From NCBI GenBank assembly GCA_019459185.1, contig JAIBEO010000210.1:1-32024 (forward strand): a stretch of DNA of 32,024 nucleotides, given 5' to 3'. The notes under the pieces were generated by a model, which worked only from the letters and a program-made list of their open reading frames with translations, searched no databases and was not told the origin of the DNA. Shown here piece by piece: positions 21,615 to 28,718 of the stretch. A program made the position numbers and the translations under genes. Numbering within the stretch: position 1 is the first letter of the stretch; every line of letters starts with the position of its first letter. Origin of the DNA: Rhizobium sp. (GTDB lineage: Bacteria > Pseudomonadota > Gammaproteobacteria > Xanthomonadales > Xanthomonadaceae).

Positions 21615-21721
21615 CGGTTCTGGGTTCTCAGTCGGCCGGCCAAACCGGTCGGCCACGGGCCACGGGGGTGCCCCAAGTCATTGATTTGATTGGCAGATCG
21701 CGATCCCCACGGCGCGACCAT
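21557..21721 (-). CDS. Possible leaderless upstream ORF overlapping the smc start
   Basis: An ATG lies 5 nt after the strong -10 hexamer TATACT. The reading frame encodes 54 residues beginning MVAPWGSRSANQIND and ends out of frame inside smc, 58 nt past the smc start codon. If a transcript starts at this ATG, ribosomes would translate through the smc start. The peptide resembles no family I know, and the frame may simply be open by chance at this GC content. Confidence 0.2.
   Translation of the reverse strand: MVAPWGSRSANQINDLGHPRGPWPTGLAGRLRTQNRCAFRPSSCPASNPSSTPR
21634..21654. repeat. Inverted repeat in the smc leader
   Basis: GGCCGGCC/GGTCGGCC form an 8-bp stem (one mismatch or G-U pair, depending on strand) around AAACC, 20-40 nt before the smc ATG. 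It may fold in the leader RNA near the ribosome entry site. Confidence 0.3.
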
Positions 21722-21726
21722 GGGCC

Positions 21727-21732
21727 AGTATA
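21727..21732 (-). promoter_or_regulatory. -10 element upstream of smc
   Basis: TATACT (five of six consensus bases) stands out in the GC-rich surroundings, 24 bp beyond the bolA stop. No clear -35 is seen. It is the likely start of the smc-zipA transcript. Confidence 0.5.
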
Positions 21733-21755
21733 GCAGCGCCCCGGCGCCTCCCCGC

Positions 21756-22037
21756 CTAGGTTTCGTCGGGGGTGCGGGCGTGGATGGACAGGGCGTGGAT
21801 ATCGCTCTGCATCAGGCTGCCCAGGGCCGCGTAGACCTTGCGGTGGCGGGCCAGCGGAGGCAGCCCGGCGAATGCGCGGCTGACGATGTCGACGGAAAAA
21901 TGGCCGCGGCCGTCGCGGGCACCGGCGTGGCCGGCGTGCTTGTGGCTGTCGTCCACCACCTCGAGCTCGGTGGGCGCCAGCGCCGCCTCGAGCATGGCCC
22001 GGATGGCGGCAGGGCGCTCCTCGCGCGGCAGGCTCAC
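21756..22037 (-). CDS. bolA: BolA family protein
   Basis: BolA proteins partner with monothiol glutaredoxins in iron-sulfur handling, and some bind DNA to control morphology and stress genes. The 93-residue protein has the family core: LEVVDDSHKHAGH, a conserved His in GHFSVDIVS, and RHRKVYAALGSLM...DIHALSIHA. The GTG start overlaps the yciI stop (GTGA), so translation is probably coupled; no independent ribosome site is visible. An internal ATG 15 codons in (MLEAALAP) is an alternative start. Confidence 0.92.
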   Translation of the reverse strand: MSLPREERPAAIRAMLEAALAPTELEVVDDSHKHAGHAGARDGRGHFSVDIVSRAFAGLPPLARHRKVYAALGSLMQSDIHALSIHARTPDET

Positions 22038-22333
22038 GGCAGCACCGGCCGGAATGGCCGGACCTCGACGCGAACATAGACGCCGGCGGCCAGGTAGGGA
22101 TCGGCTTCGGCCCATTCGCGGGCGGCGGCGATGTCGGGGAATTCGGCCACCACCAGGCTGCCCGTGAAGCCGGCCGGACCCGGGTCCTCGGCGTCGATGG
22201 CGGGCAGCGGGCCTGCCAGCTTCAGCCGGCCCTGCGCCGCCAGCGCCTGCAGGCGCGCGAGGTGGGCCGGGCGCGACTCAAGCCGCGCCGCGAGCGAGTT
22301 TTCCCTGTCGGTTCCAATGATGGCGTACCACAT
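22034..22333 (-). CDS. yciI: YciI family protein
   Basis: This 99-residue protein matches YciI closely along its length: RLESRPAHLARLQALAAQGRL, AGPLPAIDAEDPGPAGFTGSLVVAEF and AEADPYLAAGVYVRVEVRPF. YciI is a small ferredoxin-like-fold protein with a conserved His-Asp pair; its physiological role is uncertain. The ATG giving MWYAIIGTD has AGGGG 5 nt upstream, and a -10-like CATAAT lies about 33 nt upstream. It overlaps bolA by 4 nt. Confidence 0.92.
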   Translation of the reverse strand: MWYAIIGTDRENSLAARLESRPAHLARLQALAAQGRLKLAGPLPAIDAEDPGPAGFTGSLVVAEFPDIAAAREWAEADPYLAAGVYVRVEVRPFRPVLP

Positions 22334-22365
22334 TGGCGACCCCTGTTTCGCCAAGACGTAAGGCC

Positions 22366-22371
22366 ATTATG
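22366..22371 (-). promoter_or_regulatory. -10 element for yciI-bolA
   Basis: CATAAT (five of six) lies within the palindrome GGCCATTATGGCC (22362-22374). It would give a leader of about 26 nt containing the AGGGG ribosome site. The overlapping palindrome could be incidental or an operator. Confidence 0.4.
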
Positions 22372-22397
22372 GCCGAACAACGCGGCCGCCCGCACCC

Positions 22398-23117
22398 TCA
22401 GTCCAGGTGCATGCCCTTGTAGCGGGTGTTGTGCGGCTCGCGCACCTCCTCCGCCGGCCGCGACGCCGTGTAGTAGTACATCGCGATCGAGCGTCGCCAG
22501 ACGTCCTCGGGCGTGGCCAGCGGCGCCGGGTGGCCGTGGAAGGTGTCGCTGCGGGTGCTGAAGATGACGGCCCGGTTGAACACGGGCGCGATCGAGGCGA
22601 CCCGGTGCGAGGCGTCGGTGGCCCAGAGCTCGAGGTCACCCCGGTATTCCGGCTTCCAGCCCTCGTTGAAATAGATGAGCAGGTTGATGCGCCGGTGCAC
22701 CTGCAGCGCCGGGTGCCAGTTGAAGTCGGCGTGCACGCCCAGATGGCCACCTGGCCCCACCAGGTGCACGCCGCCGCCGAGCAGGTGCGGGTCGGGCAGC
22801 AGGTGTTCGATGCCGGTGAGCTGCTCCAGGAAGCGGATCATCGGCGCCGAGTTGAGCTCGTGCAGGGCGCGTACCACCGTTTCCGGCAGCACTTCCTCGC
22901 GCGAGGTGGCCAGCTTCATCTCGAAGCCGGTGGCGGCGTATCGGTCCCAGGGGATGTCGTCTTCCGGACCGGGGATGGCCGCCGAAATCGCCCGCGCGGC
23001 TTCCGGCCGCAGGAAGTCGTCGATCACGAGGTGCGGGAAGGGATCCGCGGCGGCATAGGCCGCGCGCTCGCGGGCTGCCAGCGTCTCGAGGCGGGCCGGG
23101 TCGAAGATGAAGTCCAT
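22398..23117 (-). CDS. 2-oxoglutarate/Fe(II)-dependent dioxygenase, prolyl-hydroxylase-like
   Basis: This 239-residue protein belongs to the 2OG-Fe(II) oxygenase superfamily. The iron ligands are visible as HADFNWH (His129, Asp131) and FHGHP (His194 or His196). The WRRSIAMYYYT strand supplies Arg208/209, the usual 2-oxoglutarate-binding position. The N-terminal PFPHLVIDDFL segment is typical of prolyl-4-hydroxylase-like members. The substrate is unknown; EF-Tu, ribosomal proteins or a small molecule are possibilities for this class. There is no signal peptide. TATCGT ends 6 nt before the ATG and no Shine-Dalgarno sequence is seen, so the mRNA may be leaderless. It is divergent from the yciO-type gene. 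Confidence 0.87.
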   Translation of the reverse strand: MDFIFDPARLETLAARERAAYAAADPFPHLVIDDFLRPEAARAISAAIPGPEDDIPWDRYAATGFEMKLATSREEVLPETVVRALHELNSAPMIRFLEQLTGIEHLLPDPHLLGGGVHLVGPGGHLGVHADFNWHPALQVHRRINLLIYFNEGWKPEYRGDLELWATDASHRVASIAPVFNRAVIFSTRSDTFHGHPAPLATPEDVWRRSIAMYYYTASRPAEEVREPHNTRYKGMHLD

Positions 23118-23123
23118 GCGCGA

Positions 23124-23129
23124 ACGATA
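23124..23129 (-). promoter_or_regulatory. -10-like element of the dioxygenase gene, leaderless geometry
   Basis: TATCGT (four of six) ends 6 nt before the ATG on the minus strand. The divergent plus-strand gene has a similar arrangement 53 bp away. Confidence 0.35.
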
Positions 23130-23181
23130 GAGCGTGGCCGCGACCCGTGTCGAACGCTACCGCAAGGCCGCCCGCGACAGG

Positions 23182-23187
23182 CACAAT
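23182..23187 (+). promoter_or_regulatory. -10-like element of the yciO-type gene, leaderless geometry
   Basis: CACAAT (four of six) ends 5 nt before the ATG at 23193. The intervening AGG is too close to the ATG to be a normal Shine-Dalgarno site. Confidence 0.35.
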
Positions 23188-23192
23188 CAGGC

Positions 23193-23819
23193 ATGGCAGA
23201 ACGCTTGATGCTCCATCCGGTCACCCCGCAGCAGCGCCTCGTGGACAAGGCGGTGGCGATCCTCAAGGCCGGCGGACTGGCCCTGGTGCCCACCGACGCG
23301 GGTTATTCGCTGGCCTGGGGCCTGGAGTCCCGGGAGGCCGAGGAACGCGTGCAGCGCCTGCGCGAACTGGACAGCCGGCACCCTTTCACCTTACTCTGTC
23401 GGCAATTGAGTGAGGCCGGCCGCCTGGCCCGGCTCGACGATCGGGCCTTCCGGCTGATGCGATCGCTGACCCCGGGGCCATGCACGTTCATCCTGCCGGC
23501 TTCCCCGGATTTACCCAAGCGCATCAAGAACGCGGGTCGCAGCAAGCGCCGGGACATCGGCATCCGCCTGCCCGACCACGGCGTGACCCGGATGCTGCTG
23601 GAGTCCATCGGGGAACCCCTGTTGTCCACCAGCCTGGTGCTGCCGGACGAAGAACATCCGAACAGCCACGAGGCCGAGGAAGTGGCCAACCGTTGGTTGC
23701 GTTGGGTCGACGTGATGCTGGACGCCGAGGACTGCGAGCCCGGCCCGACCAGCATCGTGGATTGCACGGGCGACGAACCCGTGGTCGTGCGCCAGGGTTT
23801 CCACCCCGTGGCGCTGTGA
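23193..23819 (+). CDS. yciO: YciO/YrdC/Sua5-type threonylcarbamoyl-AMP synthase-like protein
   Basis: This 208-residue protein has the YrdC/Sua5/YciO fold. Visible are AGGLALVPTDAGYSLAWGL near 26-44 (the family (V/C)PTD-x-x-Y-x-L element), TPGPCTFILPAS near 93-104, and KRIKNAGRSKRRDIGIRLPDH, the basic nucleotide-binding stretch. Sua5/TsaC makes threonylcarbamoyl-AMP for t6A in tRNA. The Lys/Arg-rich segment and the position next to scpA favour the YciO subgroup, whose activity is weaker and less clear. An ATG five codons later (23208) is an alternative start. It probably heads the plus-strand scpA-scpB-rluB run. Confidence 0.87.
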   Translation: MAERLMLHPVTPQQRLVDKAVAILKAGGLALVPTDAGYSLAWGLESREAEERVQRLRELDSRHPFTLLCRQLSEAGRLARLDDRAFRLMRSLTPGPCTFILPASPDLPKRIKNAGRSKRRDIGIRLPDHGVTRMLLESIGEPLLSTSLVLPDEEHPNSHEAEEVANRWLRWVDVMLDAEDCEPGPTSIVDCTGDEPVVVRQGFHPVAL

Positions 23820-23885
23820 CACCGACTTTCCGGGCCCGGGGGGCCCCCGCTCGATGAGAGCCACGAACCTTTGCACGAGCCTTCG

Positions 23886-24788
23886 ATGAGCGAACCTGCC
23901 GCGCCCGAGACCGAGCGCCCGGCCTTCCCGGCCCAGCCCCAGCAGCAGGAAATGCCGCTGGCGGTCTACAAGGGCCAGCCGGTGCTGCAGATGCCGCAGG
24001 ACCTGTACATCCCGCCGGACGCGCTCGAGGTCATCCTCGAGGCCTTCGAGGGCCCGCTGGACCTCCTGCTGTACCTGATCCGCCGCCAGAACCTGGACAT
24101 CCTGGACATCCCCGTCGCCGAGATCACCCGGCAATACGTGGACTACATCGGCGTCATGCAGGACCTGCGCTTCGAGCTGGCGGCCGAGTACCTGGTCATG
24201 GCCGCCATCCTGGCCGAGATCAAGTCGCGCATGCTGCTGCCGCGCCCGCCGGCCGAGGAAGGCCTGGAGGCCGATCCGCGCGCCGAGCTGGTGCGCCGCC
24301 TGCAGGAGTACGAGCGCTTCAAGAAGGCGGCCGAGGACATCGACCAGCTCGACCGCCTCGACCGCGACACCAGCCTGGCCAGCGCCCACGTGCCCGACCG
24401 CACCGTGTCGCGCCAGCCGCCGCCGGTGGACCTGCGCGAAATGCTGATGGCGCTGCGCGACGTGCTCAAGCGCGCCGAGCTCTACACCCACCACGCCATC
24501 CGGCGCGAGGCGCTGAGCGTGCGCCAGCGCATGGGCGAGGTGCTCAGCCGGCTCTCGGACCGCCAGTTCCACGGCTTCGAGACCCTGTTCAGCGCCGAAG
24601 AAGGCAGGCTGGGCGTGGTGGTCACCTTCCTGTCGATCCTCGAGCTCGCCAAGGAGCAGCTGCTGGAGATCGTGCAGGAGGCGCCGCTGGCGCCGATCTA
24701 CGTGAAGTCGCTGGCCGCGGGCGAAGGCCCCGGCGAGGAAGACCTCCCGGAACCGACCTCCGACGGCGCCGACGCGCCAAACGACTAA
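23886..24788 (+). CDS. scpA: Segregation and condensation protein A (kleisin)
   Basis: ScpA is the kleisin that bridges the two Smc heads. The 300-residue protein has the canonical N-terminal block FEGPLDLLLYLIRRQNLDILDIPVAEITRQYVDY (about 53-87), AAEYLVMAAILAEIKSRMLLP, a charged middle, and a C-terminal winged-helix region that binds the Smc head (VTFLSILELAKEQLLEIVQ). I chose the ATG giving MSEPAAPE; a TTG five codons upstream (23871) is in frame. About 40 residues of Pro/Gln-rich leader precede the conserved core. scpB follows after 18 nt. Confidence 0.95.
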   Translation: MSEPAAPETERPAFPAQPQQQEMPLAVYKGQPVLQMPQDLYIPPDALEVILEAFEGPLDLLLYLIRRQNLDILDIPVAEITRQYVDYIGVMQDLRFELAAEYLVMAAILAEIKSRMLLPRPPAEEGLEADPRAELVRRLQEYERFKKAAEDIDQLDRLDRDTSLASAHVPDRTVSRQPPPVDLREMLMALRDVLKRAELYTHHAIRREALSVRQRMGEVLSRLSDRQFHGFETLFSAEEGRLGVVVTFLSILELAKEQLLEIVQEAPLAPIYVKSLAAGEGPGEEDLPEPTSDGADAPND

Positions 24789-24806
24789 CCCACGAACCGC
24801 GAGTCC

Positions 24807-25535
24807 ATGGACCAGACCCTGATCCGACAGATCGTCGAGGCCGCCCTGCTGGCCGCCCCGCAGCCCCTCACCTTGGCCCAGCTGGCCGGCCTGTTCCCCG
24901 AGGACGAGCCTGCGCCCGCCGGCAGCATCGAGCAGGCCCTGGCCGAGCTGCAGGAAGAAGGCGCGAACCGCGGCGTCGAGCTGGTCGAGGTGGCCTCGGG
25001 CTTCCGCTTCCAGGTCAAGGCCGACGTGCACGCCTGGGTGGCGCGGCTGTGGACCGAACGCCAGACCAAGTACACCCGCGCCACCCTGGAAACCCTGGCC
25101 CTGATCGCCTACCGCCAGCCGATCACCCGCGGCGAGATCGAGCAGATCCGCGGCGTGGCGGTGAACACCAACACCATCAAGCAGCTCGAGGAGCGCGAGT
25201 GGATCCGCGTGGTCGGCCACCGCGACGTGCCCGGCAAGCCGGCGCTGTTCGGCACCACCAAGGCCTTCCTCGATTATTTCGGGCTCAGGAGCCTGGACGA
25301 ACTGCCGCCGCTGGCCGAGCTCAAGGACATCCCCGAACTCGAGCCGCAGCTTCCCTTCGACACCCTGCCGCCGGCCGGCGTGGCGAATGCGGCGATGGCC
25401 CACGACCTGGCCGACACCAGCGCCGAAGCCGACGAAACCGAAGCACCCGAAGAAACCAACGACGCCGTCGAGACGACGACCGCCCCTTCCACCGATGAGG
25501 CCGGCGACGACGCCGCGCCGGAGCACACGCAATGA
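24807..25535 (+). CDS. scpB: Segregation and condensation protein B
   Basis: ScpB dimers bind the ScpA kleisin and complete the Smc-ScpAB condensin. The 242-residue protein has two winged-helix domains, with conserved segments RATLETLALIAYRQPITRGEIEQIRGV and NTIKQLEEREWIRVVGHRDVPGKPALFGTTKAFLDYFGL. A variable acidic Glu/Asp/Thr tail covers about the last 60 residues. The stop overlaps the rluB start (ATGA), indicating translational coupling. Confidence 0.95.
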   Translation: MDQTLIRQIVEAALLAAPQPLTLAQLAGLFPEDEPAPAGSIEQALAELQEEGANRGVELVEVASGFRFQVKADVHAWVARLWTERQTKYTRATLETLALIAYRQPITRGEIEQIRGVAVNTNTIKQLEEREWIRVVGHRDVPGKPALFGTTKAFLDYFGLRSLDELPPLAELKDIPELEPQLPFDTLPPAGVANAAMAHDLADTSAEADETEAPEETNDAVETTTAPSTDEAGDDAAPEHTQ

Positions 25536-27145
25536 GCGACACCCGCAAAGTCCTTTCCCTGAAGGCGAAAGGCAGCGAAAACTCTTCCACCAAGATCGAG
25601 GAGCGCCTGCACAAGGTGCTCGCGCAGGCCGGCCTCGGCTCGCGCCGCGCCCTCGAGGAACGCATCGCCCAGGGCCTGGTGAAGGTCAACGGCGAAGTCG
25701 CCCAGACCGGCCAGTCGGTCAAGGGCGGCGACCGCATCGACATCGACGGCAAGACCTTCGTCGCCACCGCGCTGACCGAGCCGGCCAGCGTGCTGCTCTA
25801 CAACAAGCCGGAAGGCGAAGTGACCACGCGCGAAGACCCCGAGGGCCGCGCGACCGTGTTCGAAGCGCTGCCGCGGCTCAAGGGCGCGCGCTGGATCGCG
25901 GTGGGCCGCCTGGACATCAACACCACCGGCCTGCTGCTGCTGACCACCGACGGCGAGCTCGCCAATGCGCTGATGCACCCGTCGAGCAACATCCAGCGCG
26001 AGTACGTCTGCCGCATCCACGGCGAGGTGCCCGACGCCGTGGTCGACCGCCTGGCGCGCGGCGTCGCGCTCGACGACGGCCCGGCCAAGTTCGACGAGAT
26101 CGAGCGCATCGGCAGCTCCGACTCGCACGCCTGGTTCCGCGTGGTGCTTTCGGAAGGCCGCAACCGCGAGGTGCGCCGGCTGTGGGAATCGCAGGGTTAC
26201 CAGGTGAGCCGCCTCAAGCGCGTGCGCTACGGTTCCATCCCCCTGCCCCGCCTGCTCAAGCGCGGCCACTGCGAGGAACTGCCGCAGGCCGAGGTGCAGA
26301 AGCTGCGCACCCAGTTCCAGCTCGAAAACAACCCGCCGGTGCTGACCCTGCAGCCGGTGATCGGCCAGCGCAAGTCGCGCCCCACCGAAATCCGCGTCGG
26401 CAAGGACCGCAAGCAGGCTTCATACGTCAACGGCGCCATCGACGACGAGGCGCGCGAGCTACGCCGCTTCGACCACGTGCGCGAAGAGCCGCGCGGCCGT
26501 GGCCGCGGCCGCCCGGGTGGCGGCGCCGGCAAGCCGTTCGCGGGCAAGGGCAAGCGTGGCCCGGCCAAGCCCTTCAGCGGCCCGATGGGCACCGACGCCC
26601 CGGCCGGCGCCCGCCCGGCCCGCGCCGGCGCTGGCGGCAAGCCCTTCCGCGGCAAGCCGCAGGGCGGCCCGCGCGACGACAACTTCGGCAACCGCATCGA
26701 CGGCCCGCGCGGCAACAAGCCGGCCGGCGCCGGCGGCTTCAACAAGAAGCCGCGTGGCCCGCGCGGCGACGCGCAGCCCACGCACCACGGCGCCCACGAA
26801 AACTCCAACCCGGCGGCCTTCCGCAGCTGGTACGTGCCCGAGGGCGTGGAAACCGGTTCGAAGGTGGCGCCACCGCGTGGCCAGCGCCCCGGCAAGCCGG
26901 CGGGCCCGCGCCCGCAGGGTGCCGGCCCCGGCCGGCCGTATGACAACCGCGGCGGCAAGCCGGGCGGCCCGCGCGGCGACAGCCCCTACGCCGGCCCGCG
27001 CAAGCCGGGCGGCGGCGGTCCGCGCAAGCCCGGTGGTGGCGGCGGTGGCGCGCGCCCGGGTGGCGGCGGTGGCCCGCGTCCCGGTGGCGGCGGCCCGCGC
27101 GGCTTCAAGCCCAAGCGCCCCGAAGGCCTGCCCTCGGACGACTGA
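25532..27145 (+). CDS. rluB: 23S rRNA pseudouridine synthase RluB with long Gly/Arg-rich tail
   Basis: RluB forms pseudouridine 2605 (E. coli numbering) in 23S rRNA. The 537-residue protein has an S4 RNA-binding domain (about 22-68) and an RsuA-type catalytic domain with GRLDINTTGLLLL, where Asp128 is the catalytic aspartate. Conserved RNREVRRLWESQGYQVSRLKRVRYG follows. Residues from about 318 on are a low-complexity tail of about 220 residues rich in Gly, Pro, Arg and Lys. E. coli RluB is about 290 residues with a much shorter basic tail. The gene overlaps scpB by 4 nt and is followed after 3 nt by a methyltransferase gene. Confidence 0.94.
   Translation: MSDTRKVLSLKAKGSENSSTKIEERLHKVLAQAGLGSRRALEERIAQGLVKVNGEVAQTGQSVKGGDRIDIDGKTFVATALTEPASVLLYNKPEGEVTTREDPEGRATVFEALPRLKGARWIAVGRLDINTTGLLLLTTDGELANALMHPSSNIQREYVCRIHGEVPDAVVDRLARGVALDDGPAKFDEIERIGSSDSHAWFRVVLSEGRNREVRRLWESQGYQVSRLKRVRYGSIPLPRLLKRGHCEELPQAEVQKLRTQFQLENNPPVLTLQPVIGQRKSRPTEIRVGKDRKQASYVNGAIDDEARELRRFDHVREEPRGRGRGRPGGGAGKPFAGKGKRGPAKPFSGPMGTDAPAGARPARAGAGGKPFRGKPQGGPRDDNFGNRIDGPRGNKPAGAGGFNKKPRGPRGDAQPTHHGAHENSNPAAFRSWYVPEGVETGSKVAPPRGQRPGKPAGPRPQGAGPGRPYDNRGGKPGGPRGDSPYAGPRKPGGGGPRKPGGGGGGARPGGGGGPRPGGGGPRGFKPKRPEGLPSDD
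26483..27142 (+). repeat. Low-complexity Gly/Pro/Arg/Lys coding repeat in rluB
   Basis: This in-frame stretch encodes RGRGRGRPGG, AGKPF, GPRGD and GGGGPRPGGG type repeats. The last 120 bases are near-tandem GGCGGCGGT and CGCAAGCCG units. The repeats keep frame and end at the rluB stop, so they are part of the protein; they are also prone to slippage and to assembly error. Confidence 0.8.
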
Positions 27146-27148
27146 TCC

Positions 27149-27910
27149 ATGGCCAGCCTGGAAGCGCGCTGCCTGGCGCGCCAGTGGTTCTATCCGTTCC
27201 GCCTCGCTTCCGGCGCGGTGACGGAAACCTACGTCAGCCCCGACGTCGCGCTGATCCACCAGACCCGCCTGCAGATGCTGCAGGCGGCGGTGGCGGCGCA
27301 TTTCGGCTCACCGGCGCGCGCCGGCGTGAAGGCCATCGACCTGGCCTGCCACGAGGGCTGGTTCGCGCAGCAGCTTGCCGCCTTGGGCATCGGCGACGTG
27401 CTGGGCGTGGATGCGCGCAGCGAACACGTTGAGGACGCCCGGCTCATCGCCGAAGCCTGCGGCCGCGACGCGCTGCGCTTCCGCCAGGCCGACGTGCACT
27501 CGCTCGACCCGGCCCGCGACGGCCGCTTCGACCTGGTGCTCTGCCTGGGTCTCATCTACCACCTGGAAAACCCGGTCGGCGCGCTGCGCACCGCGCGGGC
27601 GCTCACCGCCGACGGCGGCCTGTGCCTGGTTGAAACCCAGGTCGCACCCGGCCTGTCGGGCGCCATCGACTACGGCCACCACACCTTCGTGAAGCCGCTC
27701 ATGGGCAGCTTCGCCATCGTCGACGAAACCGACGAAACCCACGGCCCGGAAACCTCGACCACCGGCATCTGCCTGGTGCCCAGCCTCGACGCCCTGCTGT
27801 GGGTCCTGCGCAAGGCCGGCTTCCGCCACGTGCAGGTGCTGCCGGTGCCGGCGGGCGGCTACGAGCAGCTCGCCCACGGCAAGCGCGTGATGGTGGCGGC
27901 GGGCGCCTGA
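27149..27910 (+). CDS. Class I SAM-dependent methyltransferase, substrate unknown
   Basis: This 253-residue protein has a Rossmann methyltransferase core. Motif I is IDLACHEGWFAQQLA (63-77), the acidic motif II is VLGVDAR with Asp88, and the later FDLVLCLGLIYHLENPVGALR segment resembles the CmoB/DUF1698-type group. The long N-terminal part, with WFYPFRLASG, and the TGICLVPSLDALLWVLRKAGF end are typical of small-molecule or tRNA-wobble methyltransferase relatives, but the substrate cannot be read from sequence. It starts 3 nt after the rluB stop, so it is probably translated from the same message; an RNA-related role is possible by association only. Confidence 0.8.
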   Translation: MASLEARCLARQWFYPFRLASGAVTETYVSPDVALIHQTRLQMLQAAVAAHFGSPARAGVKAIDLACHEGWFAQQLAALGIGDVLGVDARSEHVEDARLIAEACGRDALRFRQADVHSLDPARDGRFDLVLCLGLIYHLENPVGALRTARALTADGGLCLVETQVAPGLSGAIDYGHHTFVKPLMGSFAIVDETDETHGPETSTTGICLVPSLDALLWVLRKAGFRHVQVLPVPAGGYEQLAHGKRVMVAAGA

Positions 27911-27911
27911 G

Positions 27912-28718
27912 TCAGTCGAGCAGCGTGAACCGGTCGGCGTCGAGCTGGGCCGGGAAACGTTCGCGGTGTTCCGCCAGTTTGGCGCCCGACAGCACCGCCG
28001 TGGCTACCTGCGGCTTTTCGTCCAGTTCCACCAGCGGCATCCCCAGGAAGTCCAGCGCGACGCTGTCGCCGCTGTAGGCGATGCCATTGCCGTCGGTGCC
28101 GGTGCGGTTCACGCCGACCACGTAACCCAGGTTTTCGATGGCGCGGGCGCGCAGCAGCGTGCTCCAGGCGTAACGGCGCGCGGCCGGCCAGTTCGCCACG
28201 AACAGCAGCAGGTCGTAATCGAAACGGCCCTCGGCCCCGGCGCCGAAACGGTTGCGGATGAACACCGGGAACCGAAGGTCGTAACAGACCAGCGGACGCA
28301 CGCGCCAGCCTTTCAGCTCGACCGTGATCGGGTCCTTGCCCGCGGCGTAGCGCTCGTGTTCGCGCGCCATGCGGAACAGGTGGCGTTTGTCGTAGTGGTG
28401 CAGCGCGCCGTCGGGCGTGGCCCAGAGCAGGCGGTTGTAGACGCCCTCGCCCACCCGCAGCTGCACGCTGCCGGTGACCACGGCGCCGAGCGCGGCGGCC
28501 TGCTCGCGCAGCCACGCCACGGTGGGACCGTCCATGGTTTCGGCCGAGGCCAGGGCGTCGTTGCTGAAGCCGGAGGTGAAGGTTTCCGGCAGCACCACCA
28601 GGTCGGTGTGGCCGGCCAGCGGCGCCAGCATGGCGCCGTAGCGCGCGCGGTTGGCGCCCGGGTCGTGCCAGGCGGTGTCGCCCTGCACCAGGGAAACACG
28701 CAGGTCGGGCAGGCTCAC
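27912..28718 (-). CDS. yafV: Omega-amidase, nitrilase family (YafV-like)
   Basis: This 268-residue carbon-nitrogen hydrolase has the nitrilase triad Glu45 (VLPETFTSGF), Lys111 (YDKRHLF) and Cys145 (VCYDLRFP). The FTSGFSND and KRHLFRMAREHERY segments match YafV/omega-amidase enzymes, which hydrolyse 2-oxoglutaramate or 2-oxosuccinamate to the 2-oxo acid plus ammonia. The GTG start overlaps the stop of the aminotransferase gene upstream (GTGA). A glutamine-using aminotransferase makes exactly the substrate this enzyme removes. Its stop lies 1 nt from the stop of the convergent methyltransferase gene. Confidence 0.92.
   Translation of the reverse strand: MSLPDLRVSLVQGDTAWHDPGANRARYGAMLAPLAGHTDLVVLPETFTSGFSNDALASAETMDGPTVAWLREQAAALGAVVTGSVQLRVGEGVYNRLLWATPDGALHHYDKRHLFRMAREHERYAAGKDPITVELKGWRVRPLVCYDLRFPVFIRNRFGAGAEGRFDYDLLLFVANWPAARRYAWSTLLRARAIENLGYVVGVNRTGTDGNGIAYSGDSVALDFLGMPLVELDEKPQVATAVLSGAKLAEHRERFPAQLDADRFTLLD

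Noticed and set aside
21628-22077. A 149-codon minus-strand frame overlapping bolA
   Set aside because: It is an out-of-frame shadow of bolA and the 3' part of yciI; both of those match their families along their length.
23828-23850. G/C-rich inverted repeat after yciO as a terminator
   Set aside because: The CGGGCC/GGCCC arms are interrupted and no T tract follows. The downstream scpA shows no promoter of its own, so read-through is more likely.
26990-27120. GC-rich repeats in the rluB tail as a tandem-repeat or CRISPR-like locus
   Set aside because: The units are short, in frame and encode the Gly/Pro/Arg tail; there are no spacers or palindromic repeats.
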